NCBI GenBank assembly: GCA_021776475.1
Contig: JAJFFV010000001.1
Coordinates: 156,177 to 220,176, forward strand
DNA: 64,000 nucleotides
Origin: Parvularculaceae bacterium
GTDB taxonomy: Bacteria > Pseudomonadota > Alphaproteobacteria > Caulobacterales > Parvularculaceae
Direction: 5' to 3'
The notes below the pieces were generated by a model. That model saw only the letters and a list, made by a program, of their open reading frames with translations, was not told the DNA's origin and ran no database searches. This document shows positions 29,333 to 37,611 of the stretch, one piece after another. Positions within the stretch are counted from its first letter, which is position 1, and the number at the start of each line of letters is the position of its first letter. The position numbers were made by a program, and so were the translations under genes.

Positions 29333-30589
29333 TCATTTTTCAGCTCGTTCGGGGAGCCAAAACTCGGGGTTTTTGTATCCAATAAGCCCCAAAGTTCTGA
29401 GCTGCCCTAAGGCTTTGGCGATCCTTGCTTGATTTCTCCGCACACGTGATTTTTCTAGTGTGTCTGTTTCCAGATCGGGTTCGGAAACACCGCCAACAAG
29501 GGAAACAGGGGCGGGTTCTATGAAGCCTTTGGCCTCGGAAACAGAGTATAAATCGCGGGTCGTACCAACACGTGTTTGGAAGCCGTCTCCATTCGGATTC
29601 TTGAGGATTCCCCCGCCCTCGGCGAAATAATCAACAACGATTTCGTAGAGCTGCTTATTGACTCCCTTGATGGCTGTATTGTTTATTAATCGGACATTTG
29701 TTTTGAGACGAAAGTTCTCAGCAATGCAGGTGGTGACGGGCTCACCTTCGTCATCATTGCCCAACTCTTTTACCGTCAAATCGAATGAATATTCCTGGCC
29801 GTCTTCACCGTCTTTGACTTTGACAAATTTCATTATGCGCGTGCCATCGTCCGGGCGCGTAACACTGATCTCAAGGTCAACAGCACCTCTCAAACTGGAA
29901 TGACCGCGAGCACCCTGCTTCGTGTCTTTGCCGGAATGGTGAATAAATAAACAGGCGGCGCCAGTCGCAGACTTAATCGTATCGGCGAAGTCAATCGCTC
30001 GTGACATTCCGGCGTTGGTGTTTTCGTCAGAGTCGCCAAGAAAGCGAGCCAGCGTGTCAATTATCACCAGCTCGATGTTTTCTGATTTCATAGTGTCTAT
30101 AACAGACTGTAAAAACCTAGGGTCCTTAAAGTCTGATCCCCTCTGGCATGCGGCAAGAAACTGATCGTCAGGTTCAAAGCCATCTTCCTGCTCAAGACCA
30201 ACCAATCTCTTTTTGAATCCGCTTTCGCCCTCAAGTGTCACATAAAGGGCACCACACTTTCGTGTTCGTCGGTCAACGAACGGGAGGCCGGCTGTTATAT
30301 GACGACTGAGTGTTTTGGCGCAGAACGATTTTCCGGCGCCTGGCGGGCCGTATACAACACCCAAGTCACCCGCATCGATAAGCCCCTTGAGCAAGTAGTT
30401 TGTGCAGGTTAAATCAAGTTTCAAATCTGAAGGTCTGAAGATATTCAATACCGGCGGCGCACTGGCCTCTGGGTGCAGCGGGTGCACGGACACAGTGCCA
30501 CCTTCAGAATGGCCTGAGGGGTCATCACCGGGATCAACCTTGTGCTCCGTATATTGCCCCTCAAAGACGTTTTCAGGTGTTTCTGTCAT
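29333..30589 (-). CDS. RepA-like AAA/RecA-fold ATPase (replicative helicase type)
   Basis: About 418 residues. Walker A is VVYGPPGAGKSFCAKTL, Walker B-like is IELVIIDTLARFLGD, and the motif LFIHHSGKDTKQGARGHSSLRGAVD is typical of the RepA/RSF1010-type hexameric helicase family. The start is placed at ATG 30589, which forms TAATG with the primase stop; an in-frame GTG/ATG further up would overlap primase. Together with the Toprim primase and the nearby iterons it forms an autonomous replication module, as in satellites and mobilisable plasmids. Confidence 0.88.
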   Translation of the reverse strand: MTETPENVFEGQYTEHKVDPGDDPSGHSEGGTVSVHPLHPEASAPPVLNIFRPSDLKLDLTCTNYLLKGLIDAGDLGVVYGPPGAGKSFCAKTLSRHITAGLPFVDRRTRKCGALYVTLEGESGFKKRLVGLEQEDGFEPDDQFLAACQRGSDFKDPRFLQSVIDTMKSENIELVIIDTLARFLGDSDENTNAGMSRAIDFADTIKSATGAACLFIHHSGKDTKQGARGHSSLRGAVDLEISVTRPDDGTRIMKFVKVKDGEDGQEYSFDLTVKELGNDDEGEPVTTCIAENFRLKTNVRLINNTAIKGVNKQLYEIVVDYFAEGGGILKNPNGDGFQTRVGTTRDLYSVSEAKGFIEPAPVSLVGGVSEPDLETDTLEKSRVRRNQARIAKALGQLRTLGLIGYKNPEFWLPERAEK

Positions 30590-31608
30590 TATGCGGCCTG
30601 CCTTTTCATCCATAGGTCGTTGAAGTCTTGTTTTTGAAATTTCGGGATTCTCATTGTTGTTTCAGCGCCACCTGCCTGCCATCGCTCACAACAGTTTTCT
30701 GAAAGTTCCTGACAAGTTTTGTCATGAGGGCGTTTTTTGACATCGTGATCGCACCAGATCGTCAGGCTTTCGACGCCCGCAAGTACCGGAAACCGGCCAA
30801 TGCCGCCCTTTGAGAGCGCCGCCCACACAGGCGATATGCCAGCGGCGAGGATGGAGAGACCAGTTTCGATTCCCTCGACAAGATTCAATCCGTCAGTGAC
30901 GCAATCAAAATCACTCAGACACACAATTCCCGCCGGGCCATACATTTGCTTGTCGATATTGTGCGAGCCGTCAGCCGCCAAAAACGTTCTGTGTATTCCT
31001 GAAAACTCACCCGTATGAGGATCAACCATCGCGGCAACGATTGCCGGTCCAGCGGGCGCGTTCATTCTTGGGCAATTCTGATGAAATCTGAAAACCTTGC
31101 GCGGGACAAAATCAATCGCAATACAACGGGACGGGAAATAGGTTTCTGCCAATGTTCCGGTTAGAGGCTTGCACGCCAGCCAGATATTCCATGCTCGATT
31201 TCTGACTCGCTCACGGTCGGCCTGGTGGTCGGCTTTTTGCTTGGCGCGTTTTGCCGCTAGTTCTGCTGGGTCCGGCATATTCAGCTTGAACGGCTTGCCG
31301 GTCTCAATTCCCAAAAGATGTTTTGAATATTTGACGGCCTCGGCCATGTTACCACCGGTCAGCCGATGGCTTATCAACTTCAGGGCGTCGCCGCCGGTGG
31401 CGGAATAATGGTCGAACCATCTGTTCCGGGATAAATCTACAGAGACGCCCGGATTGTCGTTACCGGTTCCATATCGGATTTCTTTGCTGGTTCCGGATTT
31501 TTTCATGCCCTGGAATGCATTGTCTGCAATCTGCTCTATGAGCGGATCGAGTGCGCGGGCGATCTCCTGAACCGTGGGGCCGTTCTGATATGACAGAGAA
31601 ACGCTCAC
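30589..31608 (-). CDS. Toprim-domain primase
   Basis: 339 residues. The N-terminal half has a helical/zinc-ribbon-like region lacking obvious Cys pairs (RNRWFDHYSATGGDALKL). The Toprim fold is seen as NLVEGIETGLSIL (catalytic Glu) and SLTIWCDHD (DxD). This matches the DUF7146/Toprim primases of alphaproteobacterial phages and islands. Start overlaps the stop of the 69-residue gene (ATGA), and its stop overlaps the ATPase start. It should prime replication of the island. Confidence 0.88.
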   Translation of the reverse strand: MSVSLSYQNGPTVQEIARALDPLIEQIADNAFQGMKKSGTSKEIRYGTGNDNPGVSVDLSRNRWFDHYSATGGDALKLISHRLTGGNMAEAVKYSKHLLGIETGKPFKLNMPDPAELAAKRAKQKADHQADRERVRNRAWNIWLACKPLTGTLAETYFPSRCIAIDFVPRKVFRFHQNCPRMNAPAGPAIVAAMVDPHTGEFSGIHRTFLAADGSHNIDKQMYGPAGIVCLSDFDCVTDGLNLVEGIETGLSILAAGISPVWAALSKGGIGRFPVLAGVESLTIWCDHDVKKRPHDKTCQELSENCCERWQAGGAETTMRIPKFQKQDFNDLWMKRQAA

Positions 31609-31814
31609 TCAGCACACATCCCGAATCTGCGCAGAGAATGTCGCCTCAGGGGTGCCTGTCGTGCGTTCCGCCACCGCTCCTGTAGCAGCTCATTCGCGGC
31701 CATCTCGGCGTCATCAAGCCGGGGGAAAATGCACCACATCTCAATCAGTGCGGTTCGGAGTTCCTGAATCTCATGCAGGTCTCGAAGTCGGGGAAGGCAA
31801 TTATCAGCTGGCAT
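31605..31814 (-). CDS. small island protein of unknown function (69 aa)
   Basis: A mostly helical, charged protein (LHEIQELRTALIEMWCIFPRLDDAEMAANELL). It is 4-base coupled to primase downstream, and its start overlaps the end of the HTH gene upstream by 11 bases. This tight packing on both sides is the main evidence that it is real. No family recognised. Confidence 0.6.
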   Translation of the reverse strand: MPADNCLPRLRDLHEIQELRTALIEMWCIFPRLDDAEMAANELLQERWRNARQAPLRRHSLRRFGMCAE

Positions 31815-31974
31815 TTGGCAACGCCTCCCGAATGTTGTGGGAAATTGTGCGCCGACTGATCTTCAGGGTCGTACCCAAAAAATATTTTGCGTCATTTCCA
31901 TTTGGGAAAATTGCCCGAAGCCTGCGCGCAAGCGCTTCTTTGCTTAGCCGTGTGGTGTGTTGGGGGTATATCAT
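31804..31974 (-). CDS. 56-residue helix-turn-helix-like protein
   Basis: A short gene from ATG 31974 to TGA 31804. LSKEALARRLRAIFPNGND, then FLGTTLKISRRTISHNIREAL, reads as a helix-turn-helix with a recognition helix near RRTISHNIRE. It precedes the 69-aa gene with an 11-base overlap and probably acts as a local regulator or replication accessory. Family not named. Confidence 0.55.
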   Translation of the reverse strand: MIYPQHTTRLSKEALARRLRAIFPNGNDAKYFLGTTLKISRRTISHNIREALPNAS

Positions 31975-32111
31975 TTCTGTCTCTCGGTCGAGGGACAGGC
32001 AACTTGATAATTCTTGGAAATGCGATTATCTAAAGGGTGTCTGACTACCCTGCGGCCTGTCCGTATTGAATTGACCCGGTTGCGCCTTGGCGGTGTGCCG
32101 GGTTTTTTCGT

Positions 32112-32375
32112 TCAGGCCGCTATTTCGCTTGTTGAGGTTCGTTTTCGCGATTGCATCCATGCGTGCAAGTCGAGAGTGTCATATATGACTTTGCCACGCT
32201 TCTTTCCGCCGAGACGAATGAAGGGTGGCCCGCCACCGGTTACTCGCAACTTATTGAGCGTACCCTGTGTGTATTTCGTTATTTTAGCCGCTTTTGGCGT
32301 TTCGACATAACGGTCCGCATCACTGAGATTTAGAAGTTGCGGCGAATGCGCTGTGGGGGAATTGTCTGTGGTCAT
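32112..32375 (-). CDS. AlpA/excisionase-like helix-turn-helix protein
   Basis: About 87 residues from MTTDNSPTAH (ATG 32375; an in-frame start five codons earlier is possible). The MerR/AlpA-type winged helix shows LNLSDADRYV, TLNKLRVTGGGPPFIRLGGKKRG and the ending VIYDTLDLHAWMQSRKRTSTSE. Such proteins act as excision directionality factors and activators of satellite genes. The preceding 137 bases (31975-32111) hold a GC hairpin followed by T6 on the plus strand. Confidence 0.82.
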   Translation of the reverse strand: MTTDNSPTAHSPQLLNLSDADRYVETPKAAKITKYTQGTLNKLRVTGGGPPFIRLGGKKRGKVIYDTLDLHAWMQSRKRTSTSEIAA

Positions 32376-32500
32376 CAGGCTACCTCTCATTGATTGAGTG
32401 GTGCAATGATGACGACTTGCGGGCGTCAGTGTAATGAGATTTTTGTTGGCTGAATGTTGACTTTTGCAGATATTTGTTGACTTTTGCAGGTCAGCTCGCG

Positions 32501-33724
32501 CTAGCCGCCCTGTTCATGCCTCAGGTTACTTAGGATGGCTGACCATGCAGTCCGGTCACCGAGATCCGTGATATTAATCTTGCTATCCCGCATGTGCTGA
32601 CTGATCTTTTCTGCAACCAACTTCTTTACTTCTAGCGAGGCTTTAGTCGGAAACGATTGGCCCTTGTAGGTTTCGCGAAAGCCCCACTCAATACACTCTT
32701 TGTTTGATCGGCCTTTTGGTAATGGCAAACGTGACTCTGTGGATTCACTGGCGCAATCAATTGATTGGTCCCCGATCACAATCCGAACAGGAGCTGGGTT
32801 TTTAACTAGAACGCGATCAGGGTCATTTTTTCTATCCAACAAAGCCACCCTCGAAACCATGACCAAAATGTCAGGAATGACTTTGTTGTTAATCCAGACC
32901 TTAAGGGTGTCGCGATCTACCAGGCGACTATCGACAATGCCCCCGTCACTGACAAAACCTAAATGGCCAACAGCCAATGCCCGCCCGATGTACTGACGAA
33001 CCGCATGATCCAAAAGAAACACTTCACGATACTCGTATTTGTGGTGCGGACCATCCTCATAATCCAGCACAGCTCGATAACCTTTATTCTTGTAGTATGG
33101 TGCGCCATCAGGAGTCCGGCGATTCAAGTCAGGCACCGTGAGCGGGCAGTCTCGGGAACGCAGGCCACAACGTGCAAACGCATCACGGACCATAAGTTTT
33201 ATGTCGGGGATCGAATATGAATCCCGTTCTAGGTTTGAAATCTCAACTTCATAAGCACTTCGCGCGCGCAGAATTGAATTTTCCAAATCGGCAAGCCAGC
33301 GGTCTACAACGTCGTCATCGGCGAAAAGATATTCAGAGCCCGCATTGGCTGGCGGGTCAATCGAAATGCGCGAACCATCAAAGTCCGCTGTCGGAACGTC
33401 TGATAATTCTATGCAGCCCCACACATAAACACTGATTTCCTCGTTCCGTAGTGAATCGGAACTAAATCTGGATAAGGCAATCTCTCCCTCAACCAAAGCT
33501 TCGCGAAATCTCATTGAGACGGCCTTAGATAATCGAATCTGCCGCTTCTGAATTGCCGTTTTTATGTTGGGATCGTACCGTTCATGTTTTTCGCAAAGCT
33601 CAGGAACGTAACCATCAAAAATAATGTCATATTCTCTAAAGAGGCTCTCCAGCCTATACCAAATTGATGATTTGCTTGAAGTGCCTTCGGGAAAAATCGT
33701 CAGATCCTCGCCATCGAAAGTCAT
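32501..33724 (-). CDS. unknown 407-residue protein coupled to the integrase
   Basis: I do not recognise a family. The protein is acidic in the first half and has few hydrophobic runs, so it is cytosolic. Notable stretches are FSSDSLRNEEISVYVWGCIELSD, a conserved-looking middle GYRAVLDYEDGPHHKYEYREVFLLD, and a C-terminal helical tail KASLEVKKLVAEKISQHMRD...GDRTAWSAIL. Its ATG overlaps the integrase stop (ATGA), so it is translated with the integrase. A role in integration, regulation or defence is possible; none can be shown. Confidence 0.75.
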   Translation of the reverse strand: MTFDGEDLTIFPEGTSSKSSIWYRLESLFREYDIIFDGYVPELCEKHERYDPNIKTAIQKRQIRLSKAVSMRFREALVEGEIALSRFSSDSLRNEEISVYVWGCIELSDVPTADFDGSRISIDPPANAGSEYLFADDDVVDRWLADLENSILRARSAYEVEISNLERDSYSIPDIKLMVRDAFARCGLRSRDCPLTVPDLNRRTPDGAPYYKNKGYRAVLDYEDGPHHKYEYREVFLLDHAVRQYIGRALAVGHLGFVSDGGIVDSRLVDRDTLKVWINNKVIPDILVMVSRVALLDRKNDPDRVLVKNPAPVRIVIGDQSIDCASESTESRLPLPKGRSNKECIEWGFRETYKGQSFPTKASLEVKKLVAEKISQHMRDSKINITDLGDRTAWSAILSNLRHEQGG

Positions 33725-34902
33725 TTTCCGCCCCCAAACTGCAGCGAGTCGAACGAACTCGCATTTATCGCTGAGTTGATTGTCTGCGCCGTTTCTTCGG
33801 TTGCTTGATGTAGCGGGTCGTCGCTAATGTGAGCGTAGCGCTGTGTTGTCATTGCATTCCTATGGCCGAGCATTTTACCAGTCATGTGCAGGCTTTTGCC
33901 GTCAGTAACCGCTGTTGAAGCGAAACTGTGCCTCAAATCATGCAACCGAACATTATGCAGTCCGGCTCGCGCACGGATGCGCTGCCAAGGTCGCTGTAAG
34001 TTGATCATATGACGGCCACGACGCCGGCCAACAATGCAGTAGGGATTGTCATCGATCTTTGGTAATTGCTTGAGAATTTGAATTGCCGGGGACGGCAAAT
34101 AGATTGTGTGCTCACCAGTCTTGGTATCTGGCAATCGCGCCATGCCCCGTTCAAAGTTAATGAACCGCCACTCCAGCGTCAAAATCTCTGAAACTCGGCT
34201 GCCTGTAAAAAGCAAAAGCAAAATGGCTGCTACTGCATATGCATTGTTACCTTCTTTAATTTCTTGGTGTAGCGCGGCTGCAAGTGCTTTCATTTCTTCC
34301 CTGGATAAAAACCTCTCACGCGGCGTTTCCGTGTAGCGCTCTATACCAAAACAGGGATTTGTTTTCCGGGGGCGTTCTCCCTTTCTTTCGGCATCTTCAA
34401 AAATATGATTGAGCAAAGACAGCACACGATTTGCAGCGTATGGCGTGGCGCTCATGCCATCATGAAGCCTCGCAATGTCTTTTTCGATCACCGCCCTTAG
34501 CTTAAGATTGCCGATTTTTGGAAGAATGTAATTTTTCAGATTGGCCCTGTCCGCTTCAATAGTGCGGGGCTTCCTTTTTTGAACCTTTGCGGCGATGTAA
34601 CGCTGCGTGTATTCGGCAAGGGTTGGGTCTTTGCGCGCCCGCACTTTTAGTGCCGCGGGATCACCACCATTGTATATATCGGCAATGTAATTGACGGCCT
34701 TTTTTCGCGCATCCTCAACTGTCATCCCGCCGCCATATCGCCCGATGGTTAACCATCTCTGCCGGCCAGCAACACGATATTTCAAGACAAAGGCCTTAGT
34801 TCCTCCCTTGCTGCACCGACAGCCAAACCCCGACAGACTATCCCACATCGTTTGACCTGGAGACAGGGCATCAACTGCCGTCTTATTTATCCGTTTTGCC
34901 AT
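33721..34902 (-). CDS. tyrosine-type integrase (P4 family)
   Basis: 393 residues. The N-terminal DUF4102-like arm-binding domain has AVDALSPGQTMWDSLSGFGCRC, followed by a SAM-like core-binding domain. The catalytic domain has Arg236 (TGSRVSE), His321/Arg324 (HDLRHSFAS), His347 (LGHRN) and nucleophile Tyr356 (QRYAH), so all key residues are present. It lies next to attR and points into the island, the usual arrangement for tRNA-targeting P4-type islands. Confidence 0.96.
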   Translation of the reverse strand: MAKRINKTAVDALSPGQTMWDSLSGFGCRCSKGGTKAFVLKYRVAGRQRWLTIGRYGGGMTVEDARKKAVNYIADIYNGGDPAALKVRARKDPTLAEYTQRYIAAKVQKRKPRTIEADRANLKNYILPKIGNLKLRAVIEKDIARLHDGMSATPYAANRVLSLLNHIFEDAERKGERPRKTNPCFGIERYTETPRERFLSREEMKALAAALHQEIKEGNNAYAVAAILLLLFTGSRVSEILTLEWRFINFERGMARLPDTKTGEHTIYLPSPAIQILKQLPKIDDNPYCIVGRRRGRHMINLQRPWQRIRARAGLHNVRLHDLRHSFASTAVTDGKSLHMTGKMLGHRNAMTTQRYAHISDDPLHQATEETAQTINSAINASSFDSLQFGGGK

Positions 34903-34936
34903 GTGGCCTGCTTACCGTTTTGAACAAATTTTTTGC

Positions 34937-34954
34937 GCTACCACATTGCTACCA
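34937..34954 (+). repeat. candidate integrase arm-type site, right
   Basis: Partner of 13475-13492, located between the integrase start codon (34902) and attR. It could also serve to repress the integrase promoter. Confidence 0.5.
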
Positions 34955-35058
34955 GCCGTAATTCAATTCTGGTAACCTTGGGTATTCTAAATCATAGATA
35001 AACCCATCGGTTTTCCATGTAAATCATGCTCAATCACATTGTGGTAAAGTTTTGCACT

Positions 35059-35113
35059 CTGACTTTTAATCAGTAGGTCCTGGGTTCGAAACCCGGCGGG
35101 CTCACCATGATTT
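35059..35113 (+). repeat. attR core (55 bp partial tRNA-Lys copy)
   Basis: Second copy of the 55-base core. The bases upstream do not continue the tRNA (no D-arm or 5' acceptor strand), so this is a fragment and not a gene. It lies 157 bases outside the integrase start. Confidence 0.95.
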
Positions 35114-35351
35114 TTTTCATCTCTCCGATCACCACTCGAGTTTCGGGACTTTGTTTGTTGCCGCCGAGCAAGATCACCATATGTGAGTCTACCGGCACAA
35201 TAAATCCGCCAGAAACACCCTTCTGAAGGCATACCTATGTGATTGTCTTCATTGGGTTCTTAGAATCCGAGAGGACAGTAACTATTGCTGAACATGCATT
35301 GAAATCCGGAGAACTTTGGTGTTCCCCGGCTGGTCGTAACATCGTATTTCG

Positions 35352-35726
35352 TCAACCGCCGACTTGCGACTGAACGCGCGCGATTTGGAGTTCTACGCGC
35401 TTTACCTCTCGAAGCACCTGGTTCGTCTGCATTTGCATAAAAAACCACAGCTTCAACATAGCAACGGCTGTGATGCTAAACATTGCACCCGCACCCCAGC
35501 GAACCATCAGCAATGGTTCTTCGACCGTGAAGAATTTCCACAAAGAAAAACCAGCCAAAACAAACCAGCCCAGCGCTGCCAATGTAACCATGACGCTTGC
35601 CCAGGCCAGTTTGCCCTGAAAGACGCCTGCTGCCTGTCTAAAAAGACCTTGCTCGTCGAATTTGCGCAAGATATCACGATCTTCCGCGTCCAGCGCTTTT
35701 TCAATTAGATCATCAAGTTCCTTCAT
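35352..35726 (-). CDS. DUF6768-like membrane protein (anti-sigma-type partner)
   Basis: 124 residues with N-terminal MKELDDLIEKALDAEDRDIL, two membrane segments (ASVMVTLAALGWFVLAGF, MFSITAVAMLKLWFFM) and a C-terminal coiled helix QTNQVLREVKRVELQIARVQ. It starts 1 base after the ECF sigma gene ends. The pair occurs together in alphaproteobacteria, and the protein may restrain the sigma factor at the membrane. That is inference. Confidence 0.75.
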   Translation of the reverse strand: MKELDDLIEKALDAEDRDILRKFDEQGLFRQAAGVFQGKLAWASVMVTLAALGWFVLAGFSLWKFFTVEEPLLMVRWGAGAMFSITAVAMLKLWFFMQMQTNQVLREVKRVELQIARVQSQVGG

Positions 35727-35727
35727 T

Positions 35728-36288
35728 TTATTCCGCTCCTTTCAATTCAAGCTCAGCGCGAAGTTTTTTTCGCGCATGCATCAGGCGGGTTTTGACGGTG
35801 CCCGCTGGCACCGAGAGCGCGGCTGCAACTTCAGCCACACTCAATTCTTCAAGATAAAAAAGCGCGATAACCACATGCTGCTCCTTCGGTAAGCCTGGAA
35901 GCGCTTTACGGATGCGTGCAACATCCGCACTCACCTCAAATGGCGCCTCGATCGACTGGGTCGTACGCGGCTCTACTGCAAACTCCGCCAGCGTTTGACG
36001 CATCCTTTGTTTCTGCCGGATAGAATCCGCGCAACGACGCGTAACAATCCGGAACGCCCAACTTGGAAATAGCGCGGCATCCTTTAATCGCGGCAAGCCT
36101 CGAACAATGTCGGCCCACGCATCTTGAGCAGCATCACGCGCGTTTTCGGTGTCGCCCATCAACCGATAGGCGTGCCCCAATAGTCTTGGTGACCAGCGCT
36201 CGGCCAGTAGCTCAAGAGCCGACCGGTCACCCGCGCGCGCCGAACAGGCAAGGTATTCGTCGAGAACACGTGACGCGCTCCGGCGCAT
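35728..36288 (-). CDS. ECF-type RNA polymerase sigma factor
   Basis: 186 residues. Sigma region 2 is seen as LLGHAYRLMGDTENARDAAQDAWADI with PSWAFRIVTRRCAD, and region 4 as LPKEQHVVIALFYLEELSVAEVAAALSVPAGTVKTRLMHARKKLRAEL. No extra domains. It forms a two-gene unit with the DUF6768-type membrane protein, and probably also controls its own promoter in the 115 bases upstream. Confidence 0.93.
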   Translation of the reverse strand: MRRSASRVLDEYLACSARAGDRSALELLAERWSPRLLGHAYRLMGDTENARDAAQDAWADIVRGLPRLKDAALFPSWAFRIVTRRCADSIRQKQRMRQTLAEFAVEPRTTQSIEAPFEVSADVARIRKALPGLPKEQHVVIALFYLEELSVAEVAAALSVPAGTVKTRLMHARKKLRAELELKGAE

Positions 36289-36403
36289 AGGCGGCCCCTT
36301 TCCTGCCTTATTGCCGAGCCAAAAATGGCTAGCATTGTTGGTGGTTCAGATAGTAAGTCGTTCAGACTGGCAAATCGGTTCAAAGTTTATTTGTTTTTTC
36401 TAC

Positions 36404-37609
36404 TCAATCACACGTCTTGAGCGCTATGGCGATACCCTGACCGACGCCGACACACATTGTGGCAAGGGCGTATTTTCCATCTGATCTGGCAAGCTGCAAA
36501 GCGGCGGTGCCGGTGATCCGGGCACCAGACATACCGAGCGGATGGCCGAGCGCTATCGCCCCGCCGTTAGGATTCACATGCGGTGCATCTTCCCGAATAA
36601 CAAGCCCTCGCAAAACGGCAATGCTCTGACTGGCGAATGCCTCGTTCAGCTCAACAATGTCAAAGTCGGTTGTGGTCAGATCAAGCCGTACACAGAGATT
36701 ATTCACGGCTGCTACCGGCCCGATGCCCATAATCCGCGGCGGCACACCGGCAGTTGCGCCACCGATAATGCGGGCGATCGGCGTCAGTCCGTGTTTTTTC
36801 GCGGCTTCTTCTGATGCGATGATCAGCGCCGCGGCTCCATCATTGACACCTGAAGCGTTGCCGGCGGTGATCGTGCCGCCGGCACGAAACGGCGTTGCCA
36901 GACCGGCAAGTTTTGCAAGCGTCGTTTCACGCGGATGCTCGTCTTGGGTTATAGTTACCGGATCGCCCCTGCGTGGCCGAATTGTCACTGGTGTGATCTC
37001 TTCCGCGAAACGTCCGTTCGATTGTGCGACCGCCGTTTTTTCCTGCGAGCGCAACGCAAAAGCATCCTGATCCGCACGGGAAATACAATATTCCTCGGCA
37101 ACATTCTCGCCTGTCTCAGGCATCGATTCGATACCGTATTGCTCTTGCAGCAACGGATTGATGAAACGCCAACCGAGCGTCGTATCATGGATCTCGGCGT
37201 TGCGTGAAAATGGCGCTGTCGCTTTGGGCATGACAAACGGCGCGCGTGACATGGATTCGGCGCCGCCAGCGATCATCAAATCCGCCTCGCCTGCCCTGAT
37301 CGCGCGTGCGGCTGCAATGATCGCGTCCATGCCGGAGCCGCACAGACGGTTAATCGTAACGCCCGGAACACTTACTGGCAGCCCGGCAAGAAGGACCGCC
37401 ATGCGGGCGACGTTTCGGTTATCTTCGCCCGCCTGATTGGCACAACCAAGGATCACTTCATCAATCGCCGCCGGATCAAGAGACGGGTGTTGTTCCATCA
37501 AGGCCTTGATCGGGATTGCGGCGAGGTCATCTGCGCGCACTGAAGAAAGCGCACCTCCAAATCGGCCAATCGGTGTGCGGAGAAAGGCGCAAATGAATGC
37601 TTCGGCCAT
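36404..37609 (-). CDS. acetyl-CoA acyltransferase (thiolase; beta-ketoadipyl-CoA thiolase-like)
   Basis: 401 residues. Nucleophile Cys is in NRLCGSGMDAI, the general base His in GGAIALGHPLGMSGAR and the second Cys in CVGVGQGIAIAL. The N-terminus AFICAFLRTPIGRFGGALSSVRADDLAAIPIKAL is typical of PcaF/PaaJ-type degradative thiolases. It is the last gene of the nine-gene operon and would release acetyl-CoA in the final beta-oxidation-like step of aromatic breakdown. It starts 2 bases after the RidA stop. Confidence 0.92.
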   Translation of the reverse strand: MAEAFICAFLRTPIGRFGGALSSVRADDLAAIPIKALMEQHPSLDPAAIDEVILGCANQAGEDNRNVARMAVLLAGLPVSVPGVTINRLCGSGMDAIIAAARAIRAGEADLMIAGGAESMSRAPFVMPKATAPFSRNAEIHDTTLGWRFINPLLQEQYGIESMPETGENVAEEYCISRADQDAFALRSQEKTAVAQSNGRFAEEITPVTIRPRRGDPVTITQDEHPRETTLAKLAGLATPFRAGGTITAGNASGVNDGAAALIIASEEAAKKHGLTPIARIIGGATAGVPPRIMGIGPVAAVNNLCVRLDLTTTDFDIVELNEAFASQSIAVLRGLVIREDAPHVNPNGGAIALGHPLGMSGARITGTAALQLARSDGKYALATMCVGVGQGIAIALKTCD

Positions 37610-37611
37610 CG

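Larger units (their letters stand above)
13356..35113. mobile_element. 21.7-kb integrative island in tRNA-Lys (satellite-like backbone, DGR cargo)
   Basis: Bounded by a perfect 55-base direct repeat (13356-13410 and 35059-35113) covering the 3' part of tRNA-Lys. A tyrosine integrase lies next to the right end. The right half holds integrase, an unknown 407-residue protein, an AlpA-like regulator, a small HTH protein, primase, RepA-like ATPase and iterons. The left half holds cargo: DGR operon, RTX exoprotein, DUF262-HNH protein and remnants. No capsid, portal, tail or conjugation genes are seen. It is therefore best described as a phage-satellite-like or P4-type genomic island. Whether it still excises is unknown. 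Confidence 0.9.
34903..35351. other. 449-base region containing the right arm site and attR; no gene
   Basis: Holds the presumed integrase promoter, the 18-base arm-site copy (34937) and attR (35059-35113). Beyond attR is the former tRNA-Lys downstream flank. A minus-strand frame (34987-35232) runs through the tRNA fragment and is not a gene. Confidence 0.6.

Noticed and set aside
32074..32108. GC hairpin followed by T6 on the plus strand
   Set aside because: No plus-strand gene ends nearby; it points the wrong way for the AlpA-like gene, so not listed as a terminator.
34987..35232. 81-codon minus-strand frame across attR
   Set aside because: Its core (GEPAGFRTQDLLIKSQ) is the translation of the tRNA-Lys fragment, a common false gene call.
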